This document shows, one piece after another, positions 33,900-42,688 of a DNA stretch of 51,439 bases. The notes under the pieces were generated by a model. That model did not search any database. It saw nothing but the letters and a program-made list of their open reading frames with translations, and was not told where the DNA came from. The first letter of the stretch is position 1. The number at the start of each line of letters is the position of its first letter. The stretch spans positions 1 through 51,439 of the forward strand of contig JAKSJD010000014.1 of the NCBI GenBank assembly GCA_024398435.1. The letters are read 5' to 3'. This DNA is from Bacteroidaceae bacterium (GTDB taxonomy: Bacteria; Bacteroidota; Bacteroidia; Bacteroidales; Bacteroidaceae). The translations under genes were made by a program, and so were the position numbers.

Positions 33900-35192
33900 T
33901 TAATGTATTGACACAAAATACGAGCAATATTTGTTGAGTAGGCTCTGCAAAGACATGTCACCTTTTGCATATCTTTCGGCGTCAAGTGGCAGGATTCGTT
34001 CCTTGATAGGTGTATGTCCTTTGTATATGGCTGTCAGATATTTAGTGCCATTCTCTTCCAAAATTGCGATTTCACCGAATAATACAGAAATATCATCTTG
34101 GTTGTATACGATTGAATAACTTGGTCGCTTTGCCCCTGGTATATCTTCACGAAGTACCCGCTTCTCCACCAAATCCTGAATATCTCTTATGGCTGTGTCT
34201 TTTGAACATTTACCAAGGGACGACCATGATTTCGACGTAATCTTAGCTTCATATCCATCTAGAAAAAGGTTGAGTATCGCTGTTTGACGTTCTGTCATAG
34301 GTATTGATGCAACCTTTTGCCAGAAGAAACTTTTATTGAGTATTGTGCTGACCATGCATTCAGATTCGTCAATCGCAGCATTCAGCATTTCAAGATACCA
34401 CACCAACCATTTCGTTATATCTCCATCCCCGTGCTGAGTGGTTTCGAGAATGTCGTAGTATTTGTTTTTGTCTTTATTGATTTGAGAAGATACATTATAA
34501 AATCTGTATTCACTCTTATCTCCACGAGCAAGCATCATATCCGACAAGATGCGTGCCAATCTGCCATTGCCATCCTCAAATGGGTGAATCGAAACAAACC
34601 AAAGATGAGCTATGGCTGAACGAATTATTGCTGGTTGATGCACATCGCTGTTGTACCAATCAATGAATTTTGCCATTTCCTCTTCCACTCTTTCCGGAGC
34701 AGGAGCAATGTAGTGAATACGCTCGCGACCAAGTATGCCTGAAACGATATGTTCTTCGTTCGACCTGTATTTGCCTACTTCAATTTCTACTCCCTCACTA
34801 TATCCCATTGGGAAAAATGCCGTTTGCCAGCCACAAAGAATGCTCGATGTAAGTGGGCGGTTGTAATTTCTCAATGCATCAAGCATGACATTGACCACCG
34901 CTTCGACATAATGCGACGATGTCGTGTGCTGCCGGACATTTTCAACTCCAAGATGCCTTGCAATCGATGAACGCACTTCATCGGCATTTAGTCTTACACC
35001 TTCTATCTCCGAAGAATAAACAACATCGGAGGTCAGGTTCTCGGCCATAGCTACCAACTTGCTGTCAAAACCCAATCCGCTGAGCCTTCCATAAAGTGCT
35101 CCCAATTTTCTGCATACTTCGTCTTGGAGCAAAGCTATCTGACTTTGATCCCAACGAAAATCTGTCCAATTATCATGCTCGTGTATATACAT
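33900..35192 (-). CDS. Fic-domain protein (class II, self-inhibited AMP transferase)
   Basis: 430 residues. Fic proteins usually transfer AMP from ATP to a target hydroxyl. Residues 1-80 are a helical DUF4172-like front with the inhibitory motif S-x-x-x-E-G ('SSEIEG', residues 60-65), placing it in class II, where the Glu blocks ATP until displaced. The Fic core has 'HPFEDGNGRLAR' (residues 203-214), with every active-site residue intact. The C-terminal ~140 residues hold a winged-helix-like segment ('WSSLGKCSKDTAIRDIQDLVEKRVL'-type), suggesting DNA binding or autoregulation. It is a single gene with palindromic sites in its leader. The target is unknown. Confidence 0.93.
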   Translation of the reverse strand: MYIHEHDNWTDFRWDQSQIALLQDEVCRKLGALYGRLSGLGFDSKLVAMAENLTSDVVYSSEIEGVRLNADEVRSSIARHLGVENVRQHTTSSHYVEAVVNVMLDALRNYNRPLTSSILCGWQTAFFPMGYSEGVEIEVGKYRSNEEHIVSGILGRERIHYIAPAPERVEEEMAKFIDWYNSDVHQPAIIRSAIAHLWFVSIHPFEDGNGRLARILSDMMLARGDKSEYRFYNVSSQINKDKNKYYDILETTQHGDGDITKWLVWYLEMLNAAIDESECMVSTILNKSFFWQKVASIPMTERQTAILNLFLDGYEAKITSKSWSSLGKCSKDTAIRDIQDLVEKRVLREDIPGAKRPSYSIVYNQDDISVLFGEIAILEENGTKYLTAIYKGHTPIKERILPLDAERYAKGDMSLQSLLNKYCSYFVSIH

Positions 35193-35204
35193 TTTCTTAA
35201 CGTA

Positions 35205-35275
35205 TGCGACGTTTTAATTTATATATCGTCGCAAAATCTGCGACAAAAATAGTAAATTATCGTCGTATCACCAAA
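35205..35275 (-). promoter_or_regulatory. fic promoter with palindromic GTCGCA/TGCGAC sites
   Basis: Minus-strand promoter: TTTG (35272-35275) and TATTTTTG (35244-35251) with 20 bases between. Just downstream is a perfect dyad GTCGCA-n5-TGCGAC (35228-35244), a half site TGCGAC at 35205-35210 and a CGTCG at 35261-35265. The dyad overlaps the -7 box and the expected start of transcription, as a repressor operator would. The winged-helix end of Fic is one candidate binder. Confidence 0.6.
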
Positions 35276-35351
35276 GAAAAAAGTAAAAATCTTTTGTTTT
35301 GGCATAGAGTTTTCACAAAATATACAAGACTTGGAATCTTGAACTTTGAAC

Positions 35352-35388
35352 AAAAAGAGCCAACACTATTAAAGTGCTGACCCTTTTC
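35352..35388 (-). terminator. imperfect hairpin terminator after rlmL
   Basis: On the minus strand AAAAGGGTCAGCACTTT pairs with AGTGTTGGCTCTTTTT with internal mismatches, then a T-run. Confidence 0.55.
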
Positions 35389-35423
35389 TGTAATCCGTAA
35401 TCTCTCACCTGTAATCTTTCATT
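35389..35423. repeat. 7-bp array at the rlmL 3' end
   Basis: TGTAATC, CGTAATC, TCTCACC, TGTAATC, TTTCATT in 7-base register. The last unit overlaps the rlmL stop codon. Confidence 0.65.
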
Positions 35424-37053
35424 CCTTTACTGGTCGTCCGTCGCTGTCGAATTTCAGACGTGAAGCGGGGCGCTTGCCTCCACTTCTCTTGTCTCCTTCA
35501 TGGGAAGAGAATTTGGATTTTGGTTTACGGTCGAAACTCTTAAACTCTTTATCTCTTGAACTCTTGAACTTTTCATCTCTTGAACTCTTGAACTTTTCAT
35601 CTCTTGAACTCTTGTGACCTTTGAACTTTTCATCACCGTCTTTCTTGAATGGTCGCTTGCTGGCTGCTGACTGATTGCTGCTTGTTGTCTCTCTCTTCTT
35701 GAATGGTCGTGACTTGAAATAATGGTCGTCGCCGTCAGGTCGATAGTCGCTCTTGCGGTCGCCCCACTTGAAGTTGTGGCGGTTGAGTACTGGTTCGCTT
35801 TGCTCTTGTCTGTTGCGTCTGCCTTCGCCTTCGTCTTCGCTTTCGTTTCTCTGCTTGTGTCCCTTGAACTTGAGGTTGCGACGGCGGTCTTCTTCTGTCT
35901 TGATGTCCATGCCTTCGATGCGGCGCTCCTTGAGTTTGCCTGCAAACACTTGGTATTTGCGGAATTCGCATTCGAGGGCTCCGTTGTAGAGGATGAAGCG
36001 TGTGGATGGACGGAAGCCGATGCGGTCGAAGCATTCTTCGTGGTAGGAGAGTATCCATGCGTCGCCGCCTATGAAGGAGTGCTTGAGTGTGGTGCCGATG
36101 GCTTCGTAGAGGCCGAGTATGTCGTCGGTGGTGATTCGTTCACCATATGGTGGGTTGGTCACGATGATGGCTGGTTCGGCTGGCTGCTCGAAGTCGCGCA
36201 CGTCGCGTTGTGCTATTTCTACTATCTGGTTCACTCCGGCCGATTTCACATTCTCTGTGGCGATGGCAACGGCACTGTGGTTGATGTCGTAGCCATAGAT
36301 TCGATGGGTGAACTCGCGTTCCTGACTGTCGTCGTTGTAGATGCTGTCGAAGAGGTCGGGGTCGAAGTCTTTCCATTTCTCAAAGGCAAATTCCTTGCGG
36401 AACACGCCTGGATAGATGTTGCGTGCGATGAGTGCTGCCTCGATGAGGATGGTGCCTGAACCGCACATTGGGTCGATGAAATCGCATTGTCCGTCCCATC
36501 CTGTGAGCATAATCATTCCGGCAGCGAGCACTTCGTTGAGCGGTGCTGCCACGTTGGCTACTTTGTAGCCGCGATGGTGGAGGCTTTCGCCCGAACTGTC
36601 GAGTGAGATGGTGACGTCGTGCTCGGCTATATGGAGGTTGACGCGTATGTCGGGGTTGGAGATTCCTACGTTTGGTCGCTTGCCTGTGCGATCGCGGAAA
36701 TAGTCGGCAATGGCGTCTTTCACTCTATATGCTGCGAAGCGTGAATGGCGGAATTCCTCGGAGAAGACGACGGCATCGACTACGAAGGTATCGTCGACAT
36801 CCATTATCTTGTCCCATTCTATCTTCTTTGCCTGTTCGTATACTTCGTCGGCATCGCTTGCCTTGAATTCGCGGATTGGCTTGAGTATCTTCACTGCCGT
36901 GCGGAGGCAGAAATTGGCGCGATAGAGCATTTCCTTATCGCCACTGAACGACACCATTCGATTGCCTATCTCGATGTCATTGGCTCCGAGGGCTGTGAGT
37001 TCGCCTGCAAGGAGTTGCTCGAGGCCGGCAAATGTTTTTGCGATTAATTTCAT
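35419..37053 (-). CDS. rlmL: THUMP-domain 23S rRNA (guanine-N2)-methyltransferase, RlmL type
   Basis: Methylates a guanine in 23S rRNA (m2G2445 in E. coli numbering). 544 residues: N-terminal ferredoxin-like plus THUMP domain (1-155), RlmL methyltransferase domain (about 160-385) with 'FIDPMCGSGTILIEAAL' (SAM site) and catalytic 'TNPPYGERI'. The second (RlmK) half of the E. coli fusion is absent. From about residue 395 to the end the protein is a highly charged tail with near-perfect repeats of 'DEKFKSSR' coded by 24-base DNA repeats, probably an RNA-binding extension. A 7-bp array (TATTTAC) spans the start codon region. Confidence 0.92.
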   Translation of the reverse strand: MKLIAKTFAGLEQLLAGELTALGANDIEIGNRMVSFSGDKEMLYRANFCLRTAVKILKPIREFKASDADEVYEQAKKIEWDKIMDVDDTFVVDAVVFSEEFRHSRFAAYRVKDAIADYFRDRTGKRPNVGISNPDIRVNLHIAEHDVTISLDSSGESLHHRGYKVANVAAPLNEVLAAGMIMLTGWDGQCDFIDPMCGSGTILIEAALIARNIYPGVFRKEFAFEKWKDFDPDLFDSIYNDDSQEREFTHRIYGYDINHSAVAIATENVKSAGVNQIVEIAQRDVRDFEQPAEPAIIVTNPPYGERITTDDILGLYEAIGTTLKHSFIGGDAWILSYHEECFDRIGFRPSTRFILYNGALECEFRKYQVFAGKLKERRIEGMDIKTEEDRRRNLKFKGHKQRNESEDEGEGRRNRQEQSEPVLNRHNFKWGDRKSDYRPDGDDHYFKSRPFKKRETTSSNQSAASKRPFKKDGDEKFKGHKSSRDEKFKSSRDEKFKSSRDKEFKSFDRKPKSKFSSHEGDKRSGGKRPASRLKFDSDGRPVKE

Positions 37054-37058
37054 CTTAT

Positions 37059-37094
37059 TATTTACTATTTGACTATTTACTATTTACTATTTTT
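37059..37094. repeat. TATTTAC heptamer array upstream of rlmL
   Basis: TATTTAC, TATTTGAC (one extra base), TATTTAC, TATTTAC, TATTTTT, lying 6-41 bases before the rlmL start codon. Confidence 0.75.
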
Positions 37095-37111
37095 TAGTCA
37101 ACTGGGCAGAA

Positions 37112-37240
37112 GATTCAAGAGCAGAACTCTTGAACATTGAACAGAGGCAAACCTCTGAACACGCAACCTCATCCCATCATTCCCACTTGGGGGTTTCTGT
37201 CCCCCGATAACGGGGGAACCGAAGGGGGTGTAAAGACCAT
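37112..37240. repeat. hairpin pair and a G/C-run repeat between serine acetyltransferase and rlmL
   Basis: TTCAAGAG-cagaa-CTCTTGAA and CAGAGG-caaa-CCTCTG hairpins near 37114-37152. Then GGGGGTTTCTGTCCCCC-gataa-CGGGGG and GAAGGGGG near 37186-37232, related to the G/C-run family. No gene here. Confidence 0.6.
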
Positions 37241-37270
37241 TGACAGGAAGGGAGCTTATAATCTGCATTA

Positions 37271-37978
37271 TCATTTCCTATACTGCACGATTTTCTCGCC
37301 TGGTGCTACATCGTGGGTGATCCATACGTTACCGCCAATGACTGCTCCCTTGCCTATGGTGATGCGGCCGAGGATGGTGGCATTGGAATAGACAATGACT
37401 CCATCTTCAAGGATTGGATGGCGCGGAATGCCCTTGATGGGGTTGCCGTCGGCATCGAGTGGGAAACTCTTGGCTCCGAGGGTTACACCTTGGTAGAGTT
37501 TCACGTTGTTGCCTATGATGCATGTTTCGCCGATAACGACGCCAGTACCGTGGTCGATGGTGAAGTAGTCGCCTATCGTGGCTCCTGGGTGGATGTCGAT
37601 TCCCGTCTCGCTATGTGCCATCTCGGTGAGAAGGCGCGGAATGAGCGGCACTTTCATCATAAGCAATCCATGGGCGATGCGATAGTTGATGAGGGCCTTG
37701 ATGACGGGATAGCAGCAGATGATTTCGTCGTGGCTGCTTGCTGCGGGGTCGCCATTGTAGGCGGCCACTACGTCGGTTTGAAGACTTGCTTTTATCTGTG
37801 GCAGAAGGGAAACGAATTCCTCTGTCTGCTCTTGTGTCAGGATTCCATTAGCGAGAAGTTGCTTCATGCGGAGGATTGCTTCTTCCTCTCGGCCATCTCC
37901 GAAATGGTAGGGGAAGAGGACAGCGCGTGCAACGGCGGCTAATTCCTGTGCTGTGTTGATTGTGTGAAGATAGTTCAA
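37271..37978 (-). CDS. cysE: serine O-acetyltransferase
   Basis: Acetylates serine with acetyl-CoA, the committed step to cysteine. 235 residues. The N-terminal half is helical. The C-terminal left-handed beta-helix of hexapeptide repeats shows 'GIDIHPGATIGDYFTIDHGTG' (split: 'IDIHPGATIG' with the catalytic His and 'FTIDHGTGVVIGE'), 'LYQGVTLGA' and 'RHPILEDGVIVYSNATILG'. It ends shortly after 'VWITHDVAPGEKI'. It resembles the EpsC-type serine acetyltransferases. It follows the protease-TPR gene after 20 bases, so it is likely in the recN operon. Confidence 0.93.
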   Translation of the reverse strand: MNYLHTINTAQELAAVARAVLFPYHFGDGREEEAILRMKQLLANGILTQEQTEEFVSLLPQIKASLQTDVVAAYNGDPAASSHDEIICCYPVIKALINYRIAHGLLMMKVPLIPRLLTEMAHSETGIDIHPGATIGDYFTIDHGTGVVIGETCIIGNNVKLYQGVTLGAKSFPLDADGNPIKGIPRHPILEDGVIVYSNATILGRITIGKGAVIGGNVWITHDVAPGEKIVQYRK

Positions 37979-37998
37979 AATGTCGTGTGTGTGATGGG

Positions 37999-39699
37999 TT
38001 ATTTAATATATTTCTCTATGACTTCCTTTGCGCTTTCGTCGCCGAGCGAAACGGCTTTGTCGAGATTTTTGCGGCCTTCCACTTTATCGCCTTTCTGTAC
38101 TTGGGCATAGCCGAGCATGCGATAGGCATCGGGAGAGTTTGGACTCAACTGAAGGGCTTGCTTGAGGGTGGTGATGCACTCATCGAGTTCGTTGACACGG
38201 ATGAGCAACGCACCTTTTTCTATATAATAGAGTGGTTGGCGAGGAGCAAGGCTGATGGCTGTGTTGAGGTCGTCGAGCGATTGCTGATACATTTTGCCTT
38301 GGAGTTCCAACTGTGAACGGTCGTAGTAGAAGGCATCGCTCACCTTGTTGTTGTTGAGATAGCAATATTGGTTGTAGTCGGTCACTGCATCGCGGTATCT
38401 GCCTGCCGATGCATAGAGTTTGCCGCGGAACATCACGTAGTTGGCTGCTTCGGCTGGCATTGGTGTGCCAAACATGGCAATGGCGCTGTCGAGCAACTCT
38501 ACCTGCACACTGAGGCTGTCGCCCATGCCCTGGCGGGCAAGACACTCGGCATAGAGAGTGGCTGGCGAACGGTCGGTGCTGTTGTTGATTTCGGTATAGA
38601 GTTCAAGAGCCGAGGCATAGTCCTTCTTCGACATGAGAATCTGCGTCTTCAGCAACTTATAGTCGAGATTGTCGGCTTGTTCGGCCAATGCATCGTTGAT
38701 GTACTGAAGAGCCACATCGTAGTTCCACTTCTCATATTCGGGAGTTGGCTGATAGACGAGTTTGGTATAGATGGCATCGGCTATCTTCGACTTGGCATAG
38801 GCCTTGTCCTTCGAGAGCTTGAGGAATGTCTGAAGGTCGTTGTCGGCCTCATCGAATCGATGGAGGTCGGTGTAAGGAGTGGCGCGTCGGTAATAGCCTT
38901 CGGCATTGTCGGGATAGGTAGAGATGAAGAGGTCGAGTATGTCGAGATAAGTGTCGTTGTCGGCCGAGCGCGACTTGATATAAAGATATACGAGTGCCTC
39001 TTCGGGATTGTCGGGAAGTCCCTTCTTGATGTGGATGTTGTTGAGGGCAATGGAATTGACCTTTGAAGCGATTGGCTTGATGACGAGCGACTTGATAAAC
39101 TGCTGACCGAGTACATAGCCATTGCTGCCGACGGATGGCTGAACGGTACCTATGAGTTGGCCCTTGTTATTGAACACAGGAGCTCCCATATATTCCTCTG
39201 GGAATGCCTGTGAAATGGTGTAGTAAGGGCAGCCGTCGGTTATTGTCTTCGTAGAACTGACTGTAGCCGATGGGCATGTCTTGATTTTGTCTTTCGAATA
39301 GCTGAGGGCAAACACCATCGCTTCGCTCGACGGATTGGCTGCGGAGAATTCTAGGCTTTCGTTCTTCTTCGAATCGACCTTGAAACGAACAAGCGAATAA
39401 GTGTCGTCGGCTCCGAGTATGCGCTCTACATTGCTCTTTTGTCCGTCCATACTTACAACGACTGCGCTGTAGGCTTCCTTGAAAAGGGAATAGTCGGCCA
39501 CTGCCTCGCCGTTTGCAACGAAGAAACCTGTGCCTGAATGGAGCATCTGGTTGTCCTTATCATACGTAATCACGGACACGATGGCTTTCTGTGCCTTAGC
39601 TGCCCAACTTGGTGCGGCTGCATTCTGTGCATTGACATTCATGGCCATTGCCACGAAGAGCACTGCAGCTCCGATGACTTGCTTTATCTGATTGTTCAT
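37999..39699 (-). CDS. exported trypsin-like domain with degenerate active site fused to TPR repeats
   Basis: 566 residues. Signal peptide ends near 'NVNAQ'. Residues 25-210 have the fold signatures of an HtrA/trypsin-like protease but not its catalytic residues: the usual 'TNxHV' is 'ADYSLF', 'ATDLA' is 'DTYSLV', and the usual 'GNSGGP' is 'EEYMGAPVFNNKG'. It is therefore probably a pseudo-protease that binds rather than cuts. Residues about 230-566 are TPR repeats ('LDDLNTAISLAPRQPLYYIEKG', split at 'AISLAPRQPLYYIEKGALL', and 'TLKQALQLSPNSPDAYRML'). The start overlaps the recN stop as ATGA, so translation is coupled. Confidence 0.88.
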   Translation of the reverse strand: MNNQIKQVIGAAVLFVAMAMNVNAQNAAAPSWAAKAQKAIVSVITYDKDNQMLHSGTGFFVANGEAVADYSLFKEAYSAVVVSMDGQKSNVERILGADDTYSLVRFKVDSKKNESLEFSAANPSSEAMVFALSYSKDKIKTCPSATVSSTKTITDGCPYYTISQAFPEEYMGAPVFNNKGQLIGTVQPSVGSNGYVLGQQFIKSLVIKPIASKVNSIALNNIHIKKGLPDNPEEALVYLYIKSRSADNDTYLDILDLFISTYPDNAEGYYRRATPYTDLHRFDEADNDLQTFLKLSKDKAYAKSKIADAIYTKLVYQPTPEYEKWNYDVALQYINDALAEQADNLDYKLLKTQILMSKKDYASALELYTEINNSTDRSPATLYAECLARQGMGDSLSVQVELLDSAIAMFGTPMPAEAANYVMFRGKLYASAGRYRDAVTDYNQYCYLNNNKVSDAFYYDRSQLELQGKMYQQSLDDLNTAISLAPRQPLYYIEKGALLIRVNELDECITTLKQALQLSPNSPDAYRMLGYAQVQKGDKVEGRKNLDKAVSLGDESAKEVIEKYIK

Positions 39700-41360
39700 A
39701 TCTTCAAGAGTTCTTTGGCATTGCTGATTGCAGCTTCGGTCAGGGCCGAGCCACTGAGCATGTGGGCAATCTCTTCAATGCGTTGTGATTGGTTGAGACG
39801 AGTTATGTGGGTGGTCGTTGCAAAGAGACTTTCCTCCTTATAGACCTTATAGTGAGTCGTTCCGAGTGCTGCAATCTGTGGAAGATGGGTGATGCTGATG
39901 ACCTGTCGGCCACCATTGCCCATTTCCTGCATGATGAGAGCCATTTTTTCGGCTATGCTACCCGAAACGCCTGTATCGATTTCGTCGAAAATGATGGTTG
40001 GAAGTTTCACTGCACCTGCTATCAAAGCCTTGAGCGAAAGCATCACACGGGCAATTTCGCCACCTGATGCAATTTCGGAAATAGGTTGCATAGGTACATT
40101 CTTGTTGGCAGAGAATTGGAAGGTTACCTTGTCGTTTCCAGTGGCATCGAGTTCGGCCTTATCTGTCATTTCCACCTCAAACATCACGTTAGGCATGCCA
40201 AGTTGGATGAGGGTTTCCTTCATCTTTGTCTCTACCATTGCCTTTGCCTCGCGACGCTTTTGGGAGAGTTGGGTGGCAATGTCGGCAACAACTTTGTAAG
40301 CCTCATCAATCTTCGCCTTGAGCTGTTCGATATGTTCCTCGCTGCAATCCATAAGGCCGAGCTTCTCCTCAAGACTGGCTTGAAGGCTGAGCAATTCTTC
40401 GACTGTGGTCACATGGTGCTTCTTCTGAAGCGAATAAATCGTATTGAGGCGCTCGTCGATTTGCTGTAGGCGCTGAGGGTCGTATTCGGTGGCATCAGCC
40501 AGACTTTCGATAGTCGACGCAATGTCCTTGAGTTCGATGTAGCAGGCATCGATTCGGCTTGCCAGTTCTTCGGCTTCGTGGGAAACACTGCCAATGCTGT
40601 TGAGTGTGGAGACAGAGCGTTTCAACCTGCTGATTGTGTCGTCTTCCCCGTCGGAAGTGAGCATGTTGCAAGCATCGTAGAGGCTTCCCTTGATTTCTTC
40701 CGCATGGCTCAGGAGTTCCTGTTCCTCCTCCAGTTGTTCTTGTTCGCCTTCCTTGAGTTGGGCATCGGCGAGTTGGTCAAGCTGGAAGCGGAGATAATCC
40801 TCTTCATCATGGTTTTGCTTTGAGTTGGCAATTGCCTGATTCAAAGCCTTCACCAATCCGCGGTAATACTCAAAATGCTCACGATAGGAATTGAGTTGGT
40901 CGGCATTACCTGCAAGAATATCGAGAACGCTCAACTGGAAATTCTCTTCGTTGAGCAATAAGTTCTTGTGCTGTGAATGGATGTCGATGAGAGTGTCGCC
41001 GATTTCCTTGAGTTGGGAAAGATTGACGGGAGTGTCGTTGATAAAGGCACGGCTCTTGCCACTGCTTGTGAGTTCGCGGCGGATGATACATTCCGAACCG
41101 TTGAAGTCGAGGTCGTTCTCATCGAAGAATCCTTCCATGCCATAGGCGGAAAGATCAAATTCGGCTTCGATGACGCATCGTTTCTCGCCTGCCTTGATGG
41201 CTTTCAGGTCGGCACGTTCGCCTAGAAGAAGTCCGATGGCACCAAGAATAATTGACTTTCCAGCACCCGTTTCACCTGTAATAACGGAAAAACCATGATT
41301 GAACTCGATGTCAAGTTCGTCAATCAGTGCATAATGTTCGATATGTAATGCCTTTATCAC
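39696..41360 (-). CDS. recN: DNA repair protein RecN (SMC-like ATPase)
   Basis: Double-strand-break repair ATPase. 554 residues, full length. Walker A 'GETGAGKSIILGAI' near residue 30, a long coiled-coil middle (about 155-350), signature 'EIASGGEIARVMLSLK' and Walker B 'IIFDEIDTGVSG', then 'QVISITHLPQIAA'. Translation starts at GTG (41360): the residues after it ('IKALHIEHYALIDELDIEF') match the family start. The promoter box TATCTTTG (minus) lies at 41405-41412. It leads a run with the degenerate protease and cysE. Confidence 0.96.
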   Translation of the reverse strand: MIKALHIEHYALIDELDIEFNHGFSVITGETGAGKSIILGAIGLLLGERADLKAIKAGEKRCVIEAEFDLSAYGMEGFFDENDLDFNGSECIIRRELTSSGKSRAFINDTPVNLSQLKEIGDTLIDIHSQHKNLLLNEENFQLSVLDILAGNADQLNSYREHFEYYRGLVKALNQAIANSKQNHDEEDYLRFQLDQLADAQLKEGEQEQLEEEQELLSHAEEIKGSLYDACNMLTSDGEDDTISRLKRSVSTLNSIGSVSHEAEELASRIDACYIELKDIASTIESLADATEYDPQRLQQIDERLNTIYSLQKKHHVTTVEELLSLQASLEEKLGLMDCSEEHIEQLKAKIDEAYKVVADIATQLSQKRREAKAMVETKMKETLIQLGMPNVMFEVEMTDKAELDATGNDKVTFQFSANKNVPMQPISEIASGGEIARVMLSLKALIAGAVKLPTIIFDEIDTGVSGSIAEKMALIMQEMGNGGRQVISITHLPQIAALGTTHYKVYKEESLFATTTHITRLNQSQRIEEIAHMLSGSALTEAAISNAKELLKI

Positions 41361-41404
41361 CTTGTTTAGTTATTGTTATGTACATAGAAGTACATATTCG
41401 GTTG

Positions 41405-41538
41405 CAAAGATAGTGAATAATTACGAAACTTTGCCCCGACGAAGTAATAAATATTTACTTTATGCCCCAAAAATAATAATTCTTCATAGATTTTATCCAA
41501 CTATGTGTTTCTGCATTCTTTATTATTTACTATCTTTG
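41405..41538. promoter_or_regulatory. divergent promoters of recN and the 41.6-kb gene
   Basis: Minus-strand TATCTTTG at 41405-41412 (recN, 44 bases before its GTG) and plus-strand TATCTTTG at 41531-41538 (34 bases before the next gene). Clear -33 boxes were not found. Confidence 0.6.
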
Positions 41539-41572
41539 CACGGTCAACCCGTAAACAGACAATTCTGTAATT

Positions 41573-42613
41573 ATGTTGTTTCGTTCACAAATAGTTCGCG
41601 CGTTGCTGCTGGTGGTTTTTGCAGTCGTTCATTCGATTGTAGCGTATGCCCAATTCAGGGTGGTAGATGCCGAAAGCGGAGTGCCTCTTTCGGGCGTTTA
41701 TGTCTTCGATTCGAACGATAATCTGCTTGGCTTCAGCAACAAAGACGGAATGGTGGGGAAATATAGCGGAAAAGTGTCGGTAAAGATGATGACATTCCAG
41801 ACAGAAACCATTGATGCTGATACATTTACGGGCGACCTTCGACTCCAATCCGTGGCTTATTCATTGCCCGAAGTGAGTGTCTCTCCGTCCGACTATATCA
41901 AGATTTCGGGAGCATTCCGCGATGTATACCGCAACGACGGAAAGATTGTGCTCTATCGCGAGGGAACGATGGACTTCTACTACAAGGTGAAATCGAAGAA
42001 ATTTACCCGTAGGGTAAGAGCTTGCCGTCAATACGAACATCCAAACCTTTTGAAAGAGTCGGATTCGTCGGTCATGGTGTGGGAGACTCCTTCGTTTGAT
42101 TTAAGCAAAGTACACCGAATCACTCGCAACGGAACCACCGAAACCGAAGGTGATACAACCTACTATGGAGCAAGGTACAGGGGCGTTTCGTCGAATCGTG
42201 GAATCATGTATTTGGAGAGCGAGGGCAAATACCGTTATATCATTGATAACATGAAATTTATCGAAAAACCGACTACCTACCTGCTTGGAATGACCTATCA
42301 GTTGAAGCAGTTCATGAGCGACTGGACATACGGCAATCCCGACGAGGCATGGTCGTCGATTCTTAGTTTCAATCAATATACCGAAGCCTTGTTTCAGTTT
42401 TCTGACGACGATCCACAAATCGATATGAAAGGGCAGATGAGTTTTGTGGTGACTGGTGTGGTCAGTATGGATTCGGCCACTGCCAAGGCAGAGATGAAGA
42501 ACAAGAAGACCTCGAAGGAATACGTGTTGCCCGAATGTTTGGCCGACCTTAAAGCCGAAGTGAACAGTATGAAAACAAATGAACTGACCGAAACCCGTTT
42601 CCGTGAAATATAG
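41573..42613 (+). CDS. exported protein with an N-terminal carboxypeptidase-regulatory-like domain
   Basis: 346 residues. Signal peptide ends near 'IVAYAQ'. Residues 27-100 look like the short CarboxypepD_reg-like beta domain that begins many Bacteroidetes outer-membrane proteins ('FRVVDAESGVPLSGVYVFDS' followed by 'LGFSNKDGMV' and 'LPEVSVSPSDY'). The rest has no TonB plug or barrel recognised and is probably periplasmic or peripheral at the outer membrane. Function unknown. It has its own promoter. Confidence 0.8.
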   Translation: MLFRSQIVRALLLVVFAVVHSIVAYAQFRVVDAESGVPLSGVYVFDSNDNLLGFSNKDGMVGKYSGKVSVKMMTFQTETIDADTFTGDLRLQSVAYSLPEVSVSPSDYIKISGAFRDVYRNDGKIVLYREGTMDFYYKVKSKKFTRRVRACRQYEHPNLLKESDSSVMVWETPSFDLSKVHRITRNGTTETEGDTTYYGARYRGVSSNRGIMYLESEGKYRYIIDNMKFIEKPTTYLLGMTYQLKQFMSDWTYGNPDEAWSSILSFNQYTEALFQFSDDDPQIDMKGQMSFVVTGVVSMDSATAKAEMKNKKTSKEYVLPECLADLKAEVNSMKTNELTETRFREI

Positions 42614-42636
42614 TGTTATAATATAAAAAATGTAAA

Positions 42637-42671
42637 TAATTCTTAATTCCTAACTCGTAATTCGGAATTAA
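42637..42671. repeat. 5 x 7-bp array (TAATTCN) before the DUF4294 gene
   Basis: TAATTCT, TAATTCC, TAACTCG, TAATTCG, GAATTAA in register, ending 4 bases before the -7 promoter box of the next gene. Confidence 0.75.
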
Positions 42672-42675
42672 TAAC

Positions 42676-42683
42676 TATCTTTG
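42676..42683 (+). promoter_or_regulatory. -7 promoter element almost touching the DUF4294 start codon
   Basis: TATCTTTG with only five bases to the ATG at 42689. Transcription would begin at or next to the start codon. Confidence 0.6.
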
Positions 42684-42688
42684 CAGCC

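Noticed and set aside
33631-33927. Minus-strand open frame of 98 codons containing 'YNVWGH'
   Set aside because: It is coded by the 22-bp repeat unit and AT-rich filler; the same 'YNVWGH' arises at 51.4 kb from the same DNA. No family or start context supports a gene.
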